Shown: positions 1-5,074, numbered from the stretch's first letter. The stretch: 5,419 nucleotides of DNA from Phytoactinopolyspora endophytica (GCF_004138495.1 NZ_ML142856.1:239805-245223), one strand, 5' to 3'. The notes: a model not told the origin generated them from the sequence alone. Program-made: numbers and translations.

Positions 1-986
1 GGGAACGCGAGCACGTTGTTGATCTGGTTCGGGAAGTCGCTGCGCCCAGTCGCCACGATCGCGGCATGTCGCCGCGCAACAGTCGGGTGAACCTCGGGCT
101 CCGGGTTGGCCAGCGCGAAGACGATCGCGTCCGGCGCCATCCGCGCGATCGCGTCCGCTCCGACCGTGCCGCCGGAGACGCCGATGAAGACATCGGCGCC
201 GTCCAGCACGTCGTGCACGGATCCGCTGCGGCCGTTCGGGTTGGCCGCCTCGGCGAGTTCACGCTTGACGGGGCTCAGCCCGTCACGGCCGGTGTGGATC
301 GCTCCCTGCCGATCGACGACCACGAGGTCACGGGCGCCCATCGACAGCAGGATCTTCGTCACCGCGACCCCTGCGGCACCGGCACCGGAGATGACCACCC
401 GCGACGCGGCCAGCGTCCGTCCGGTCAGCCGCAGCGCATTCACCAGTGCGGCGGCCACGACAACGGCGGTGCCGTGCTGATCGTCGTGGAACACCGGGAT
501 GCCGAGCCGCTCCTGCAGCCGCCGCTCCACCTCGAAGCACCGCGGCGCTGAGATGTCCTCCAGATTGATCCCGCCGAAGGTGGGCGCCATCCGGGCGATG
601 GTCTCGACCAGCTCGTCGACGTCGCGGCAGTCCAGACAGACCGGGACCGCATCCACCTTGGCGAACTCCTTGAACAGCAGCGCTTTGCCCTCCATCACCG
701 GGAGCGCCGCCTCCGGCCCGATGTCGCCCAGGCCCAGCACTGCCGAACCGTCGGTGACCACCGCCACCGTGTTGCCCTTCCAGGTCAGTTCGTTGACCAG
801 GGCCGGAGCATCGGCGATGGCCGTGCAGACGTGTGCGACCCCGGGGGTGTAGGCGAGCGACAGATCGCTCGCGTCGCGCACCGGAACCGTGGAGCGAACT
901 TCGAGCTTGCCGCCGCGGTGCAGGCGGACGGCACGGTCCGTCAATGTATCGGTGGCAGGCTGCTGTGGGATGAGCTCGGCGACCAT
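1..986 (-). CDS. Malic enzyme (oxaloacetate-decarboxylating malate dehydrogenase), N-terminal part, cut by window edge
   Basis: Cytoplasmic enzyme that oxidatively decarboxylates malate to pyruvate and CO2 with reduction of NAD(P)+, linking the TCA cycle to pyruvate. The minus strand is open for 328 codons from ATG 984-986 to the left edge without a frameshift. Seen: the malic N-terminal domain with LAYTPGVA (44-51, Tyr46), [10 protein letters not shown] (99-108, likely catalytic Lys101), the metal-ligand pair Glu143-Asp144 in NLEDI, and HDDQHGTA (167-174, Asp169). A Rossmann domain follows with SGAGAAG (200-206), ALANPEPE (291-298) and [10 protein letters not shown] (319-328). Asp225 at the end of the second Rossmann strand suggests NAD rather than NADP preference (inference). 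Short-form family members are about 380-480 residues, so a modest C-terminal part is missing. The start is supported by GAAGGGG seven bases upstream. It is transcribed divergently from the ABC importer. Confidence 0.96.
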   Translation of the reverse strand, partial: MVAELIPQQPATDTLTDRAVRLHRGGKLEVRSTVPVRDASDLSLAYTPGVAHVCTAIADAPALVNELTWKGNTVAVVTDGSAVLGLGDIGPEAALPVMEGKALLFKEFAKVDAVPVCLDCRDVDELVETIARMAPTFGGINLEDISAPRCFEVERRLQERLGIPVFHDDQHGTAVVVAAALVNALRLTGRTLAASRVVISGAGAAGVAVTKILLSMGARDLVVVDRQGAIHTGRDGLSPVKRELAEAANPNGRSGSVHDVLDGADVFIGVSGGTVGADAIARMAPDAIVFALANPEPEVHPTVARRHAAIVATGRSDFPNQINNVLAF

Positions 987-987
987 G

Positions 988-996
988 GGGTGACCC
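988..996. repeat. Near-palindrome GGGTGACCC, copy 1 (possible operator)
   Basis: GGGT-G-ACCC is a 9-bp near-palindrome that overlaps the malic enzyme ribosome binding site. Together with the next base it gives GGGTGACCCC (988-997), which recurs as its exact reverse complement at 1087-1096. A pair of sites flanking a promoter is a common operator layout, but no regulator is identified. Confidence 0.45.
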
Positions 997-1000
997 CTTC
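994..1000 (-). promoter_or_regulatory. Ribosome binding site of the malic enzyme gene, inside a small palindrome
   Basis: Read on the minus strand, GAAGGGG lies seven bases before the ATG. The GGGG (994-997) can pair with CCCC (987-990) around a TCA loop, a 4-bp hairpin that would partly cover the Shine-Dalgarno sequence. The same bases form the near-palindrome GGGTGACCC (988-996), so this could also be a protein site. The RBS itself decides the start; any regulatory role is inference. Confidence 0.6.
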
Positions 1001-1011
1001 TTCAAGCGTGT

Positions 1012-1023
1012 GCGTAGTAGGAC
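1012..1023. repeat. 12-bp direct repeat GCGTAGTAGGAC, copy 1
   Basis: An exact 12-bp match to 1225-1236. It is 25 bases from the malic enzyme start codon, so it may lie in that gene's core promoter or leader. The reverse strand reads CCTACTACGC, in which TACTAC is a poor -10 candidate. Confidence 0.6.
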
Positions 1024-1087
1024 GATGAATGGGCCGGACCAGACCTGGCCGTACGAGATGCCGTGGCTCAGGCGGAACCGGCGACGG

Positions 1088-1096
1088 GGGTCACCC
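1088..1096. repeat. Near-palindrome GGGTCACCC, copy 2 (possible operator)
   Basis: Second copy of the GGGTSACCC element. Its centre (1092) is exactly 100 bp from the centre of copy 1 (992). It lies about 100 bp upstream of the malic enzyme start codon and about 160 bp upstream of the binding-protein start codon. Confidence 0.45.
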
Positions 1097-1199
1097 GCGA
1101 GAGTTGCATTCTGTCACGTCGACGACGACCACGACACCGGATAACGACCTGCATCTTTACCTGATCGTGGCCGGATGATGACGGGTTCGCCGCATAAAA

Positions 1200-1218
1200 G
1201 TGGCAAAATTCCTGCCAC
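1200..1218. promoter_or_regulatory. Inverted repeat GTGGCA-N7-TGCCAC, candidate operator for the importer operon
   Basis: Perfect 6-bp arms separated by seven mainly AT bases (AAATTCC), starting two bases after the CATAAA -10 candidate and 40 bases before the binding-protein ATG. The 19-bp overall size and the position around the probable transcription start fit a dimeric repressor site. In RNA it would be a 6-bp hairpin with a 7-base loop and no U-tract, so it is unlikely to be a terminator. The regulator is unknown. Confidence 0.45.
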
Positions 1219-1224
1219 GCTACC

Positions 1225-1236
1225 GCGTAGTAGGAC
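1225..1236. repeat. 12-bp direct repeat GCGTAGTAGGAC, copy 2
   Basis: An exact second copy of 1012-1023, in the same orientation on the plus strand. It lies 22 bases upstream of the binding-protein ATG, in the expected leader. It partly overlaps a short inverted repeat, CTAC-CGC-GTAG (1220-1230). Confidence 0.6.
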
Positions 1237-1248
1237 AACCGCACCCCC

Positions 1249-1253
1249 AGGAG
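1249..1253 (+). promoter_or_regulatory. Ribosome binding site of the solute-binding protein gene
   Basis: AGGAG lies five bases before ATG 1259. It decides the start: the in-frame ATG at 1175 would add 28 residues ahead of an otherwise ideal lipoprotein signal peptide and would place most of the promoter region inside the gene. Confidence 0.8.
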
Positions 1254-1258
1254 ACCTC

Positions 1259-2116
1259 ATGTCCACCCCACACGTACGCCGCACCCTCCTCGGCGCAGCC
1301 GCCGCATCCCTCCTGCTCCTCACCGCCTGCGGCGACGACGACGACACGACCACGACTCCCGAGGGCGAGGACACCGCCGGCTCCGAGGATGGGGATGCGC
1401 CGCCGAGCGACGACCTTGAGCTCGTCTCGGACGGGGCACTGACCGTATGCTCCGACGTTCCGTACCCGCCCTTCGAGATCGAGGACTCCGACGCCCCCAG
1501 CGGCTACAGCGGCTTCGACATAGACATCATGCAGGCCATCGCCGAGGGCCTCGGTCTGGAGCTCACCGTGCAGGACGTCGGCTTCGACGCATTGCAGAGC
1601 GGCACTGTGCTCGCAGCGGGACAGTGTGATGTCGGCGCGTCTGCCATGACGATCACTGAGGACCGGATGGAGAACCTCGACTTCTCCGACCCCTACTACG
1701 ACTCCCTGCAGTCGCTGCTTGTCCCGATCGACTCGGATATCGAATCCATCGACGATCTCGCGGGCGAGGCCCTCGGCGTTCAACAAGGCACTACAGGAAA
1801 GGCCTACGCTGAGGAGAACTCTCCGGACGACACGGAGATCACCGACTTCCCCAGCGATGGCGAACTCTGGCCGGCGCTGCAGGCGGGCACCATCGCCGCG
1901 ATCCTGCAGGACTTCCCCGTCAATGACGAGCACGCCCAAGCCGACGAAGGTTACGAGATCGTCGAGACGTACGAGACCGATGAGCAGTATGGCTTTGCGT
2001 TCCCCAAGGACGAGAAGCCGGCGCTGTTGGAAGCAGTCAACGCACAGCTGCAAGAGCTTCGCGACAACGGCACGTACGACGAGATCTACGACTCGTACTT
2101 CTCGACCGACTCCTGA
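1259..2116 (+). CDS. Polar amino acid ABC importer, solute-binding lipoprotein (SBP family 3)
   Basis: Membrane-anchored receptor that captures an amino acid outside the cell and delivers it to the permease encoded downstream; 285 residues. Seen: a lipoprotein signal peptide with Arg7-Arg8, a hydrophobic stretch to residue 21 and the lipobox LTAC with Cys24. An Asp/Thr/Glu-rich linker (about 25-58) follows. The family 3 fold begins at LTVCSDVPYPPFE (61-73), with the family signature around GFDIDIMQAIAE (85-96). TEDRMENLDFSDPY (133-146) carries Arg136, which matches the family arginine that binds the ligand carboxylate. AILQDFPVN carries an Asp in the place that usually contacts the amino group. 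The length is normal for the family. Cys64 and Cys123 are the only cysteines noticed in the mature domain besides the lipidated one and could form a disulfide. The substrate cannot be read from the sequence. The stop is 20 bp before the permease start. Confidence 0.95.
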   Translation: MSTPHVRRTLLGAAAASLLLLTACGDDDDTTTTPEGEDTAGSEDGDAPPSDDLELVSDGALTVCSDVPYPPFEIEDSDAPSGYSGFDIDIMQAIAEGLGLELTVQDVGFDALQSGTVLAAGQCDVGASAMTITEDRMENLDFSDPYYDSLQSLLVPIDSDIESIDDLAGEALGVQQGTTGKAYAEENSPDDTEITDFPSDGELWPALQAGTIAAILQDFPVNDEHAQADEGYEIVETYETDEQYGFAFPKDEKPALLEAVNAQLQELRDNGTYDEIYDSYFSTDS

Positions 2117-2136
2117 GGCTCGAGGGCCTGTACGTC

Positions 2137-2922
2137 GTGCGAAAGACGACACGTAGACGGGTGCGCAGAGGCGTCCTCTACGCACTATTCGTTGCTCTCA
2201 TTGCCCTCGTTGCGTACGCGGCGGACTGGGGTCGGCTGCGTGAGCAGTTCTTGCAGATCGACATCGCCCGTGAGCAGTTCCCCGAGATCATCACGATCGC
2301 GGCGAAGAACACACTGCTCTTCACGTTGATCGCATTCGTGGGCGGGCTGGTGCTCGGCATCGTGCTCGCCCTGATGAAGCTGTCGACGATCACGCCCTAT
2401 CGCTGGCTGGCCATCGGCTACATCGAGTTGTTCAGGGGCTTGCCCGCACTGCTGACCATCTTCGCGATGGCATACGTGATTCCTATCGCGTTGGAAGTAC
2501 GTATGCCGTTCGGGCAAGTGGGCGCGGGGCTGGTCGGGCTCATCCTGGTCGCCGGCGCCTATATGGCAGAGACCATCAGGGCAGGGATTCTCGGCGTACC
2601 CAAGGGGCAGACCGAAGCCGCCCGCTCGCTCGGGATGTCATCAGGCAGGACGATGATCTCCATCACCCTCCCGCAAGCATTCCGGATCATCATCCCTCCG
2701 CTGACGAACGAGTTCGTCTTACTGATCAAGGACACGTCACTGCTGTTCATCGCCGGTTCGACAATTCAGACCAAAGAGCTCACGACGTTCACTCGCGACG
2801 CCCAGTCGGTGAACGCCAATGGCACCCCGCTGTTGATGGCTGCGATGCTTTACCTGTTCATCACGATTCCGCTGACCCGCCTGGTAGCGGTGCTCGAACG
2901 ACGGATGGCGAAGGCGAGATGA
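2137..2922 (+). CDS. Polar amino acid ABC importer, permease (HisM/GlnP family)
   Basis: Membrane subunit forming the translocation path; 261 residues. Seen: a basic N-terminus ([10 protein letters not shown]), then hydrophobic segments at roughly 12-29, 55-80, 90-119, 126-145, 185-210 and 231-251, so about six membrane spans. The coupling (EAA) loop is clear: EAARSLG (160-166) followed by ITLP (176-179), with [15 protein letters not shown] just before it. This loop docks on the ATPase. Only one permease gene is present, so a homodimer is likely, although many family members pair two different permeases. The GTG start at 2137 has a weak GAGGG (2122-2126) ten bases upstream. An alternative GTG at 2161 would trim eight residues of the basic tail and has no better RBS. 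Codon 195 is the rare leucine codon TTA. The stop overlaps the ATPase start (ATGA). Confidence 0.95.
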   Translation: MRKTTRRRVRRGVLYALFVALIALVAYAADWGRLREQFLQIDIAREQFPEIITIAAKNTLLFTLIAFVGGLVLGIVLALMKLSTITPYRWLAIGYIELFRGLPALLTIFAMAYVIPIALEVRMPFGQVGAGLVGLILVAGAYMAETIRAGILGVPKGQTEAARSLGMSSGRTMISITLPQAFRIIIPPLTNEFVLLIKDTSLLFIAGSTIQTKELTTFTRDAQSVNANGTPLLMAAMLYLFITIPLTRLVAVLERRMAKAR

Positions 2923-3677
2923 CCGGCGTGCAGGAAGCACCGACGGACGCGCCCGCGATCGAGGTCGCGGGGCTGTACAAACGCTTCGGTGAGCTCGAGG
3001 TGCTGAAGGGCATCGACCTGACCGTCAAGGCAGGGCAGGTGGTCTGTGTCATCGGGCCCAGCGGCTCCGGCAAGTCGACACTGCTGCGCTGCGTCAACCG
3101 CCTGGAGGAGCCGTCTTCTGGCCAGATCCGCGTGGAAGGCATCGATATCCTGGACCCGGAGATCGACCTGGACAAGGTGCGCGCCCGGATCGGCATGGTG
3201 TTCCAACAGTTCAACTTGTTCCCGCATCTGACCGTGCTGAGTAACCTCACCATCGCTCAGCGGCGCGTTCTCGGGCGAGGGAAGACCGAAGCGAGCGAGG
3301 TCGCCCGGCACAACCTGGAGCGCGTCGGTCTGCTCGACAAGGCCGACGCGTATCCGGCGCACCTCTCGGGCGGCCAGGCACAGCGCGCGGCGATAGCCCG
3401 GTCGCTGTCGATGAACCCGGACATGATGCTCTTCGACGAACCGACCTCGGCGCTCGATCCCGAACTCGTCGGTGATGTGCTCGACGTCATGCGCCACCTC
3501 GCCGAGTCTGGGATGACGATGATGGTCGTCACACATGAGATGGGGTTCGCTCGCGAAGTGGGCGACGAGCTGGTCTTCATGGACGATGGGATGATCGTCG
3601 AGGCCGGCAATCCGCGAGATGTCCTGAGCGCACCACGCCACGCGCGCACCCAGTCGTTCCTCTCCAAGGTGCTCTGA
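2919..3677 (+). CDS. Polar amino acid ABC importer, ATP-binding subunit (GlnQ/HisP family)
   Basis: Cytoplasmic ATPase that powers the importer; 252 residues, a normal length. All motifs are present in order: Walker [10 protein letters not shown] (46-54), the Q-loop at [10 protein letters not shown] (Gln96), signature LSGGQAQR (149-156), Walker B MMLFDE (169-174, catalytic Glu174), D-loop SALD (177-180) and H-loop Thr205-His206. [11 protein letters not shown] after the Q-loop and [11 protein letters not shown] are typical of the amino-acid importer subfamily. The signature has Ala154 where the family usually has Gln, Lys or Arg, a mild deviation. The start ATG (2919) overlaps the permease stop, implying translational coupling; AAGG lies a few bases upstream within the permease gene. 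This is the last gene of the importer operon. Confidence 0.97.
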   Translation: MTGVQEAPTDAPAIEVAGLYKRFGELEVLKGIDLTVKAGQVVCVIGPSGSGKSTLLRCVNRLEEPSSGQIRVEGIDILDPEIDLDKVRARIGMVFQQFNLFPHLTVLSNLTIAQRRVLGRGKTEASEVARHNLERVGLLDKADAYPAHLSGGQAQRAAIARSLSMNPDMMLFDEPTSALDPELVGDVLDVMRHLAESGMTMMVVTHEMGFAREVGDELVFMDDGMIVEAGNPRDVLSAPRHARTQSFLSKVL

Positions 3678-3679
3678 GA

Positions 3680-3694
3680 CGGTCCAGGGGACCG
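3680..3694 (+). terminator. Small hairpin after the importer operon, weak terminator candidate
   Basis: CGGTCC (3680-3685) and GGACCG (3689-3694) form a perfect 6-bp stem with an AGG loop, three bases after the ATPase stop. What follows is CTCCGTTTGC rather than a T-tract, so intrinsic termination would be weak; such U-poor hairpins are nonetheless common in high-GC actinobacteria. The position between two functionally different operons supports the call. Confidence 0.4.
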
Positions 3695-3714
3695 CTCCGT
3701 TTGCGGCCACAGCT

Positions 3715-3742
3715 GGATGTGACAGGCTAGCGGGGCGGGTGG
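3715..3742 (+). promoter_or_regulatory. Very weak SigB/SigF-like promoter candidate for the anti-sigma/sigma operon
   Basis: GGATGT (3715-3720) and GGGTGG (3737-3742), with a 16-base spacer, loosely resemble the SigB/SigF-class pattern (GTTT-like -35, GGGTAT-like -10). Such operons are often autoregulated, which is why this was looked for. The match is poor: the -35 lacks a clean GTTT and the -10 lacks TAT. The operon must have a promoter in the 87 bp between 3678 and 3764 or share readthrough from the importer; I see no better candidate. Confidence 0.2.
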
Positions 3743-3754
3743 ATCTTTCACGTC

Positions 3755-3760
3755 AGGAGG
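3755..3760 (+). promoter_or_regulatory. Strong ribosome binding site of the anti-sigma factor gene
   Basis: AGGAGG, a full Shine-Dalgarno match, lies four bases before GTG 3765. The short spacing is acceptable, and this site fixes the GTG as the start. Confidence 0.75.
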
Positions 3761-3764
3761 CCAG

Positions 3765-4151
3765 GTGAGCGAACCGCAAGGCGGCAAAGGGGATCTGATC
3801 GAGCTGAGCGTCCCCGCGTCCAGTGCGTACCTCGCTGTCCTACGCACCACGTCGGCAGGGCTTGGTGCGCGCCTTGGGCTTACTCTTGACGACATAGAGG
3901 ATCTACGGATCGCTGTCGACGAGGCGTGCGCGATGCTCCTACCGATCGCCGAACCCGGCGCCAACCTGCAGTGCCGCTTCGAGCTGCAAAGCGACGCACT
4001 CGAAGTGCACGTCTGGGTCGCGGCGACCCGCTCGGAGCTGCCCAGCCCGGACAGCTTCGCATGGACTGTCCTGTCCGCCCTGGCGGGCGATGTGCAGTCA
4101 TCGATGGACGGTGACCTGGTCGCCATCACACTGCGCAAGGAGCGGGGTTGA
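3765..4151 (+). CDS. rsbW: Anti-sigma factor, RsbW/UsfX-like degenerate GHKL fold
   Basis: Cytoplasmic protein that binds and holds inactive the sigma factor encoded next to it, until an anti-anti-sigma protein displaces it; 128 residues, typical of the actinobacterial family. Seen: SAYLAVLRTTSAGLGARL (20-37, helix 1), LDDIEDLRIAVDEACAMLL (41-59, the helix holding the N-box) and DSFAWTVLSALAGDVQ (96-111), all closely matching the layout I recall for mycobacterial RsbW/UsfX. In Bacillus RsbW the N-box reads E-x3-N and the Asn binds Mg-ATP. Here Glu53 is kept but the Asn place is Met57, and no DxGxG G1 box is visible, so kinase activity is doubtful. Regulation by partner binding alone, or residual ATP binding, are both possible. 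It is in the same reading frame as the sigma gene, six bases away, so the two are almost surely cotranscribed. No RsbV-like antagonist gene is in the window. Confidence 0.9.
   Translation: MSEPQGGKGDLIELSVPASSAYLAVLRTTSAGLGARLGLTLDDIEDLRIAVDEACAMLLPIAEPGANLQCRFELQSDALEVHVWVAATRSELPSPDSFAWTVLSALAGDVQSSMDGDLVAITLRKERG
4137..4142 (+). promoter_or_regulatory. Distant Shine-Dalgarno for the sigma factor gene
   Basis: AAGGAG lies inside the end of the anti-sigma gene, 15 bases before GTG 4158, longer than the usual 5-9. GGGG at 4144-4147 is closer (10 bases) but poor. An earlier start is excluded because the anti-sigma stop TGA (4149-4151) is in the same frame. Translation of the sigma factor probably depends on coupling to the upstream gene. 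Confidence 0.4.
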
Positions 4152-4157
4152 CCGACG

Positions 4158-4946
4158 GTGGAGCAGACCACCATCGATCGCGACGAGAGCCGAGAGCTAC
4201 TGTTCAAGCTCGCCGGCCTCGATCTGGATGACCCGCGGCGGCTGGAGACCCGCAACCGGCTGACCACACTGCACCTGCCGTTGGCTGAGCATCTGGCTCG
4301 CCGCTTCGCCGGACGCGGCGAGCCGTACGAGGATCTGGTCCAGGTGGCGACCATCGGGTTGATCAAGTCGCTCGACAGGTACGATCCACAGCGCGGAGTG
4401 GAGTTCTCCACGTACGCGACCCCGACCATTCTCGGTGAGATCAAGCGGTGGTTCCGCGATAAGGGGTGGGCGGTACGTGTGCCGCGCCGGCTGCAAGAGC
4501 TGCGACTCTCCATCAGCTCGGTCACCACTGATCTCACGCACAAGCTCGGCCGCTCCCCGACCGTCGGTGAACTCGCTGCGGCGCTGCGCATCACCGAGGA
4601 CGCGGTTTTGGAGGCGCTGGAGTCGGCGACCGCGTACAGCGCGGTATCACTCGATGCCCCCGAACCGGGCCTCGACCAGGACGGGGCCGCGCCGCTGGAG
4701 GCGATCGGTCATGAGGACAAGGCGCTGGAAGGGGTGGAGAACCGGGAAGCGGTGAGCCGGATCCTGGCGGACCTGCCGGATCGGGAGCGCCGAATCATCG
4801 TGCTGCGCTTCTTTCGCGGCATGACACAGTCGCAGATCGCTGAAGAGCTCGGCATATCGCAGATGCACGTCTCGCGCCTGCTGTCCCGCACCCTCGCCCA
4901 CTTACGCCGCACCCTGACCGGCGACCAGAGCGAGCCCGCGCACTGA
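4158..4946 (+). CDS. sigF: RNA polymerase sigma factor, SigB/SigF/SigG subfamily (group 3)
   Basis: Alternative sigma factor that directs RNA polymerase to stress, stationary-phase or developmental promoters; 262 residues, matching the family (mycobacterial SigF is about 261). Seen: region 2 at about 35-105, with LPLAEHLARRFAGRGEP (40-56), DLVQVATIGLIKSLDRYD (59-76), FSTYATPTILGEIKRWFRD (83-101) and WAVRVPRR (104-111). Region 3 covers about 112-180, including LGRSPTVGELAAAL. Region 4 carries LPDRERRIIVLRFF and the helix-turn-helix MTQSQIAEELGISQMHVSRL (222-241). No region 1.1 is present, as expected for group 3. The GTG start is the first start codon after the in-frame anti-sigma stop. The upstream anti-sigma gene implies post-translational control by sequestration. 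Leu249 uses the rare codon TTA. The SigF name is by similarity; SigB-type naming is equally defensible. Confidence 0.95.
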   Translation: MEQTTIDRDESRELLFKLAGLDLDDPRRLETRNRLTTLHLPLAEHLARRFAGRGEPYEDLVQVATIGLIKSLDRYDPQRGVEFSTYATPTILGEIKRWFRDKGWAVRVPRRLQELRLSISSVTTDLTHKLGRSPTVGELAAALRITEDAVLEALESATAYSAVSLDAPEPGLDQDGAAPLEAIGHEDKALEGVENREAVSRILADLPDRERRIIVLRFFRGMTQSQIAEELGISQMHVSRLLSRTLAHLRRTLTGDQSEPAH

Positions 4947-5000
4947 TCGACCTGGTGAGACTCGGTGTGGGGATCTCTCCATGGTGTGGCGGGCATCGGT

Positions 5001-5026
5001 GAGGACGAGCTCCAGCGAGGACGAGC
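5001..5026. repeat. Two direct copies of GAGGACGAGC
   Basis: The 10-mer GAGGACGAGC occurs at 5001-5010 and 5017-5026, 16 bp from start to start. The second copy overlaps the nested hairpin and supplies its whole loop. It may be a local duplication or a pair of protein sites. Confidence 0.6.
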
Positions 5027-5032
5027 CGCTGG
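5012..5032. repeat. Nested hairpin inside the long inverted repeat
   Basis: CCAGCG (5012-5017) pairs with CGCTGG (5027-5032) around a 9-base loop, AGGACGAGC; a T-G pair (5011/5033) extends it. In RNA this would stack inside the loop of the 20-bp stem. Confidence 0.6.
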
Positions 5033-5061
5033 GCGGGGAGGGATCCCCACACCGAGGCCCT

Positions 5062-5067
5062 TAGAGT
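5062..5067 (+). promoter_or_regulatory. -10 element TAGAGT of a probable leaderless promoter for the lipid kinase gene
   Basis: TAGAGT fits the actinobacterial -10 pattern TANNNT and ends seven bases before the A of ATG 5075, the spacing at which transcription would start at or next to the start codon. No Shine-Dalgarno sequence is visible between the -10 and the ATG, which agrees with a leaderless mRNA. The -35 region (about 5039-5044) is poor and lies in the right arm of the long inverted repeat. Confidence 0.5.
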
Positions 5068-5074
5068 GGTGCGT

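Larger units (their letters stand above)
987..1258. promoter_or_regulatory. Divergent intergenic region between malic enzyme and ABC importer
   Basis: This 272-bp stretch holds no convincing gene on either strand and must carry the promoters of both flanking genes. It contains two copies of GGGTSACCC (988-996, 1088-1096), two direct copies of GCGTAGTAGGAC (1012-1023, 1225-1236) and the inverted repeat GTGGCA-N7-TGCCAC (1200-1218). The only AT-rich patch, 1193-1210 (with CATAAA at 1193-1198), is the best place for the importer's -10 element, though no good -35 is visible 16-18 bp upstream. No clear -10/-35 pair was found for the malic enzyme gene. Confidence 0.6.
4961..5056. repeat. Long inverted repeat (20-bp arms) filling the sigF-lipid kinase gap
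   Basis: CTCGGTGTGGGGATCTCTCC (4961-4980) is complementary to GGAGGGATCCCCACACCGAG (5037-5056): the outer 15 bp are perfect, then one T-G pair (4976/5041), then four more pairs. As RNA this is a continuous 20-pair stem with one G-U, closing a 56-base loop that itself contains a hairpin. It starts 14 bases after the sigma factor stop and ends 5 bases before the -10 candidate of the next gene. It could be a factor-dependent or hairpin terminator of sigF (no T-tract follows), a processed 3'-UTR RNA, or a pair of distant protein sites. No flanking direct repeat is seen, so a miniature transposable element is not supported. Confidence 0.85.

Noticed and set aside
328..1005. Minus-strand frame (225 codons) overlapping the malic enzyme
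   Set aside because: It is a shifted frame of the malic enzyme gene, Gly/Arg-rich and without motifs. The true frame is open from 986 to the window edge with all malic enzyme motifs, so there is no frameshift to explain.
1175..1258. Longer N-terminus for the solute-binding protein starting at ATG 1175
   Set aside because: It would bury the lipoprotein signal peptide 28 residues in and absorb the likely promoter and operator; ATG 1259 has a good Shine-Dalgarno sequence at correct spacing.
987..1258. Riboswitch or attenuator ahead of the importer operon
   Set aside because: No recognised aptamer core, short leader peptide or terminator/antiterminator pair is visible; the inverted repeat lies where an operator is simpler.
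1220..2185. Open frame on the minus strand (321 codons) opposite the binding-protein gene
   Set aside because: The plus-strand lipoprotein has a signal peptide, lipobox and family motifs across the same bases; the minus frame has no recognisable domain and no good ribosome binding site.
3257..4594. Long open frame on the minus strand (445 codons) opposite the ATPase, anti-sigma and sigma genes
   Set aside because: It spans three well-supported genes and their gaps, is Ser/Arg-rich with no recognisable domain, and is the kind of antisense frame that high-GC third positions leave open.
2719..4904. Rare TTA leucine codons in the permease (codon 195) and sigma factor (codon 249) as a bldA-type switch
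   Set aside because: That control is established in Streptomyces; nothing here shows a Streptomyces host, and one TTA in each of two genes is not clear evidence.
4961..5056. Inverted repeat as a miniature transposable element (MITE)
   Set aside because: The flanks (GAGA on the left, GCCC on the right) show no target-site duplication and the arms do not match an insertion-sequence end that I recognise. A genome-wide copy search could reopen this.
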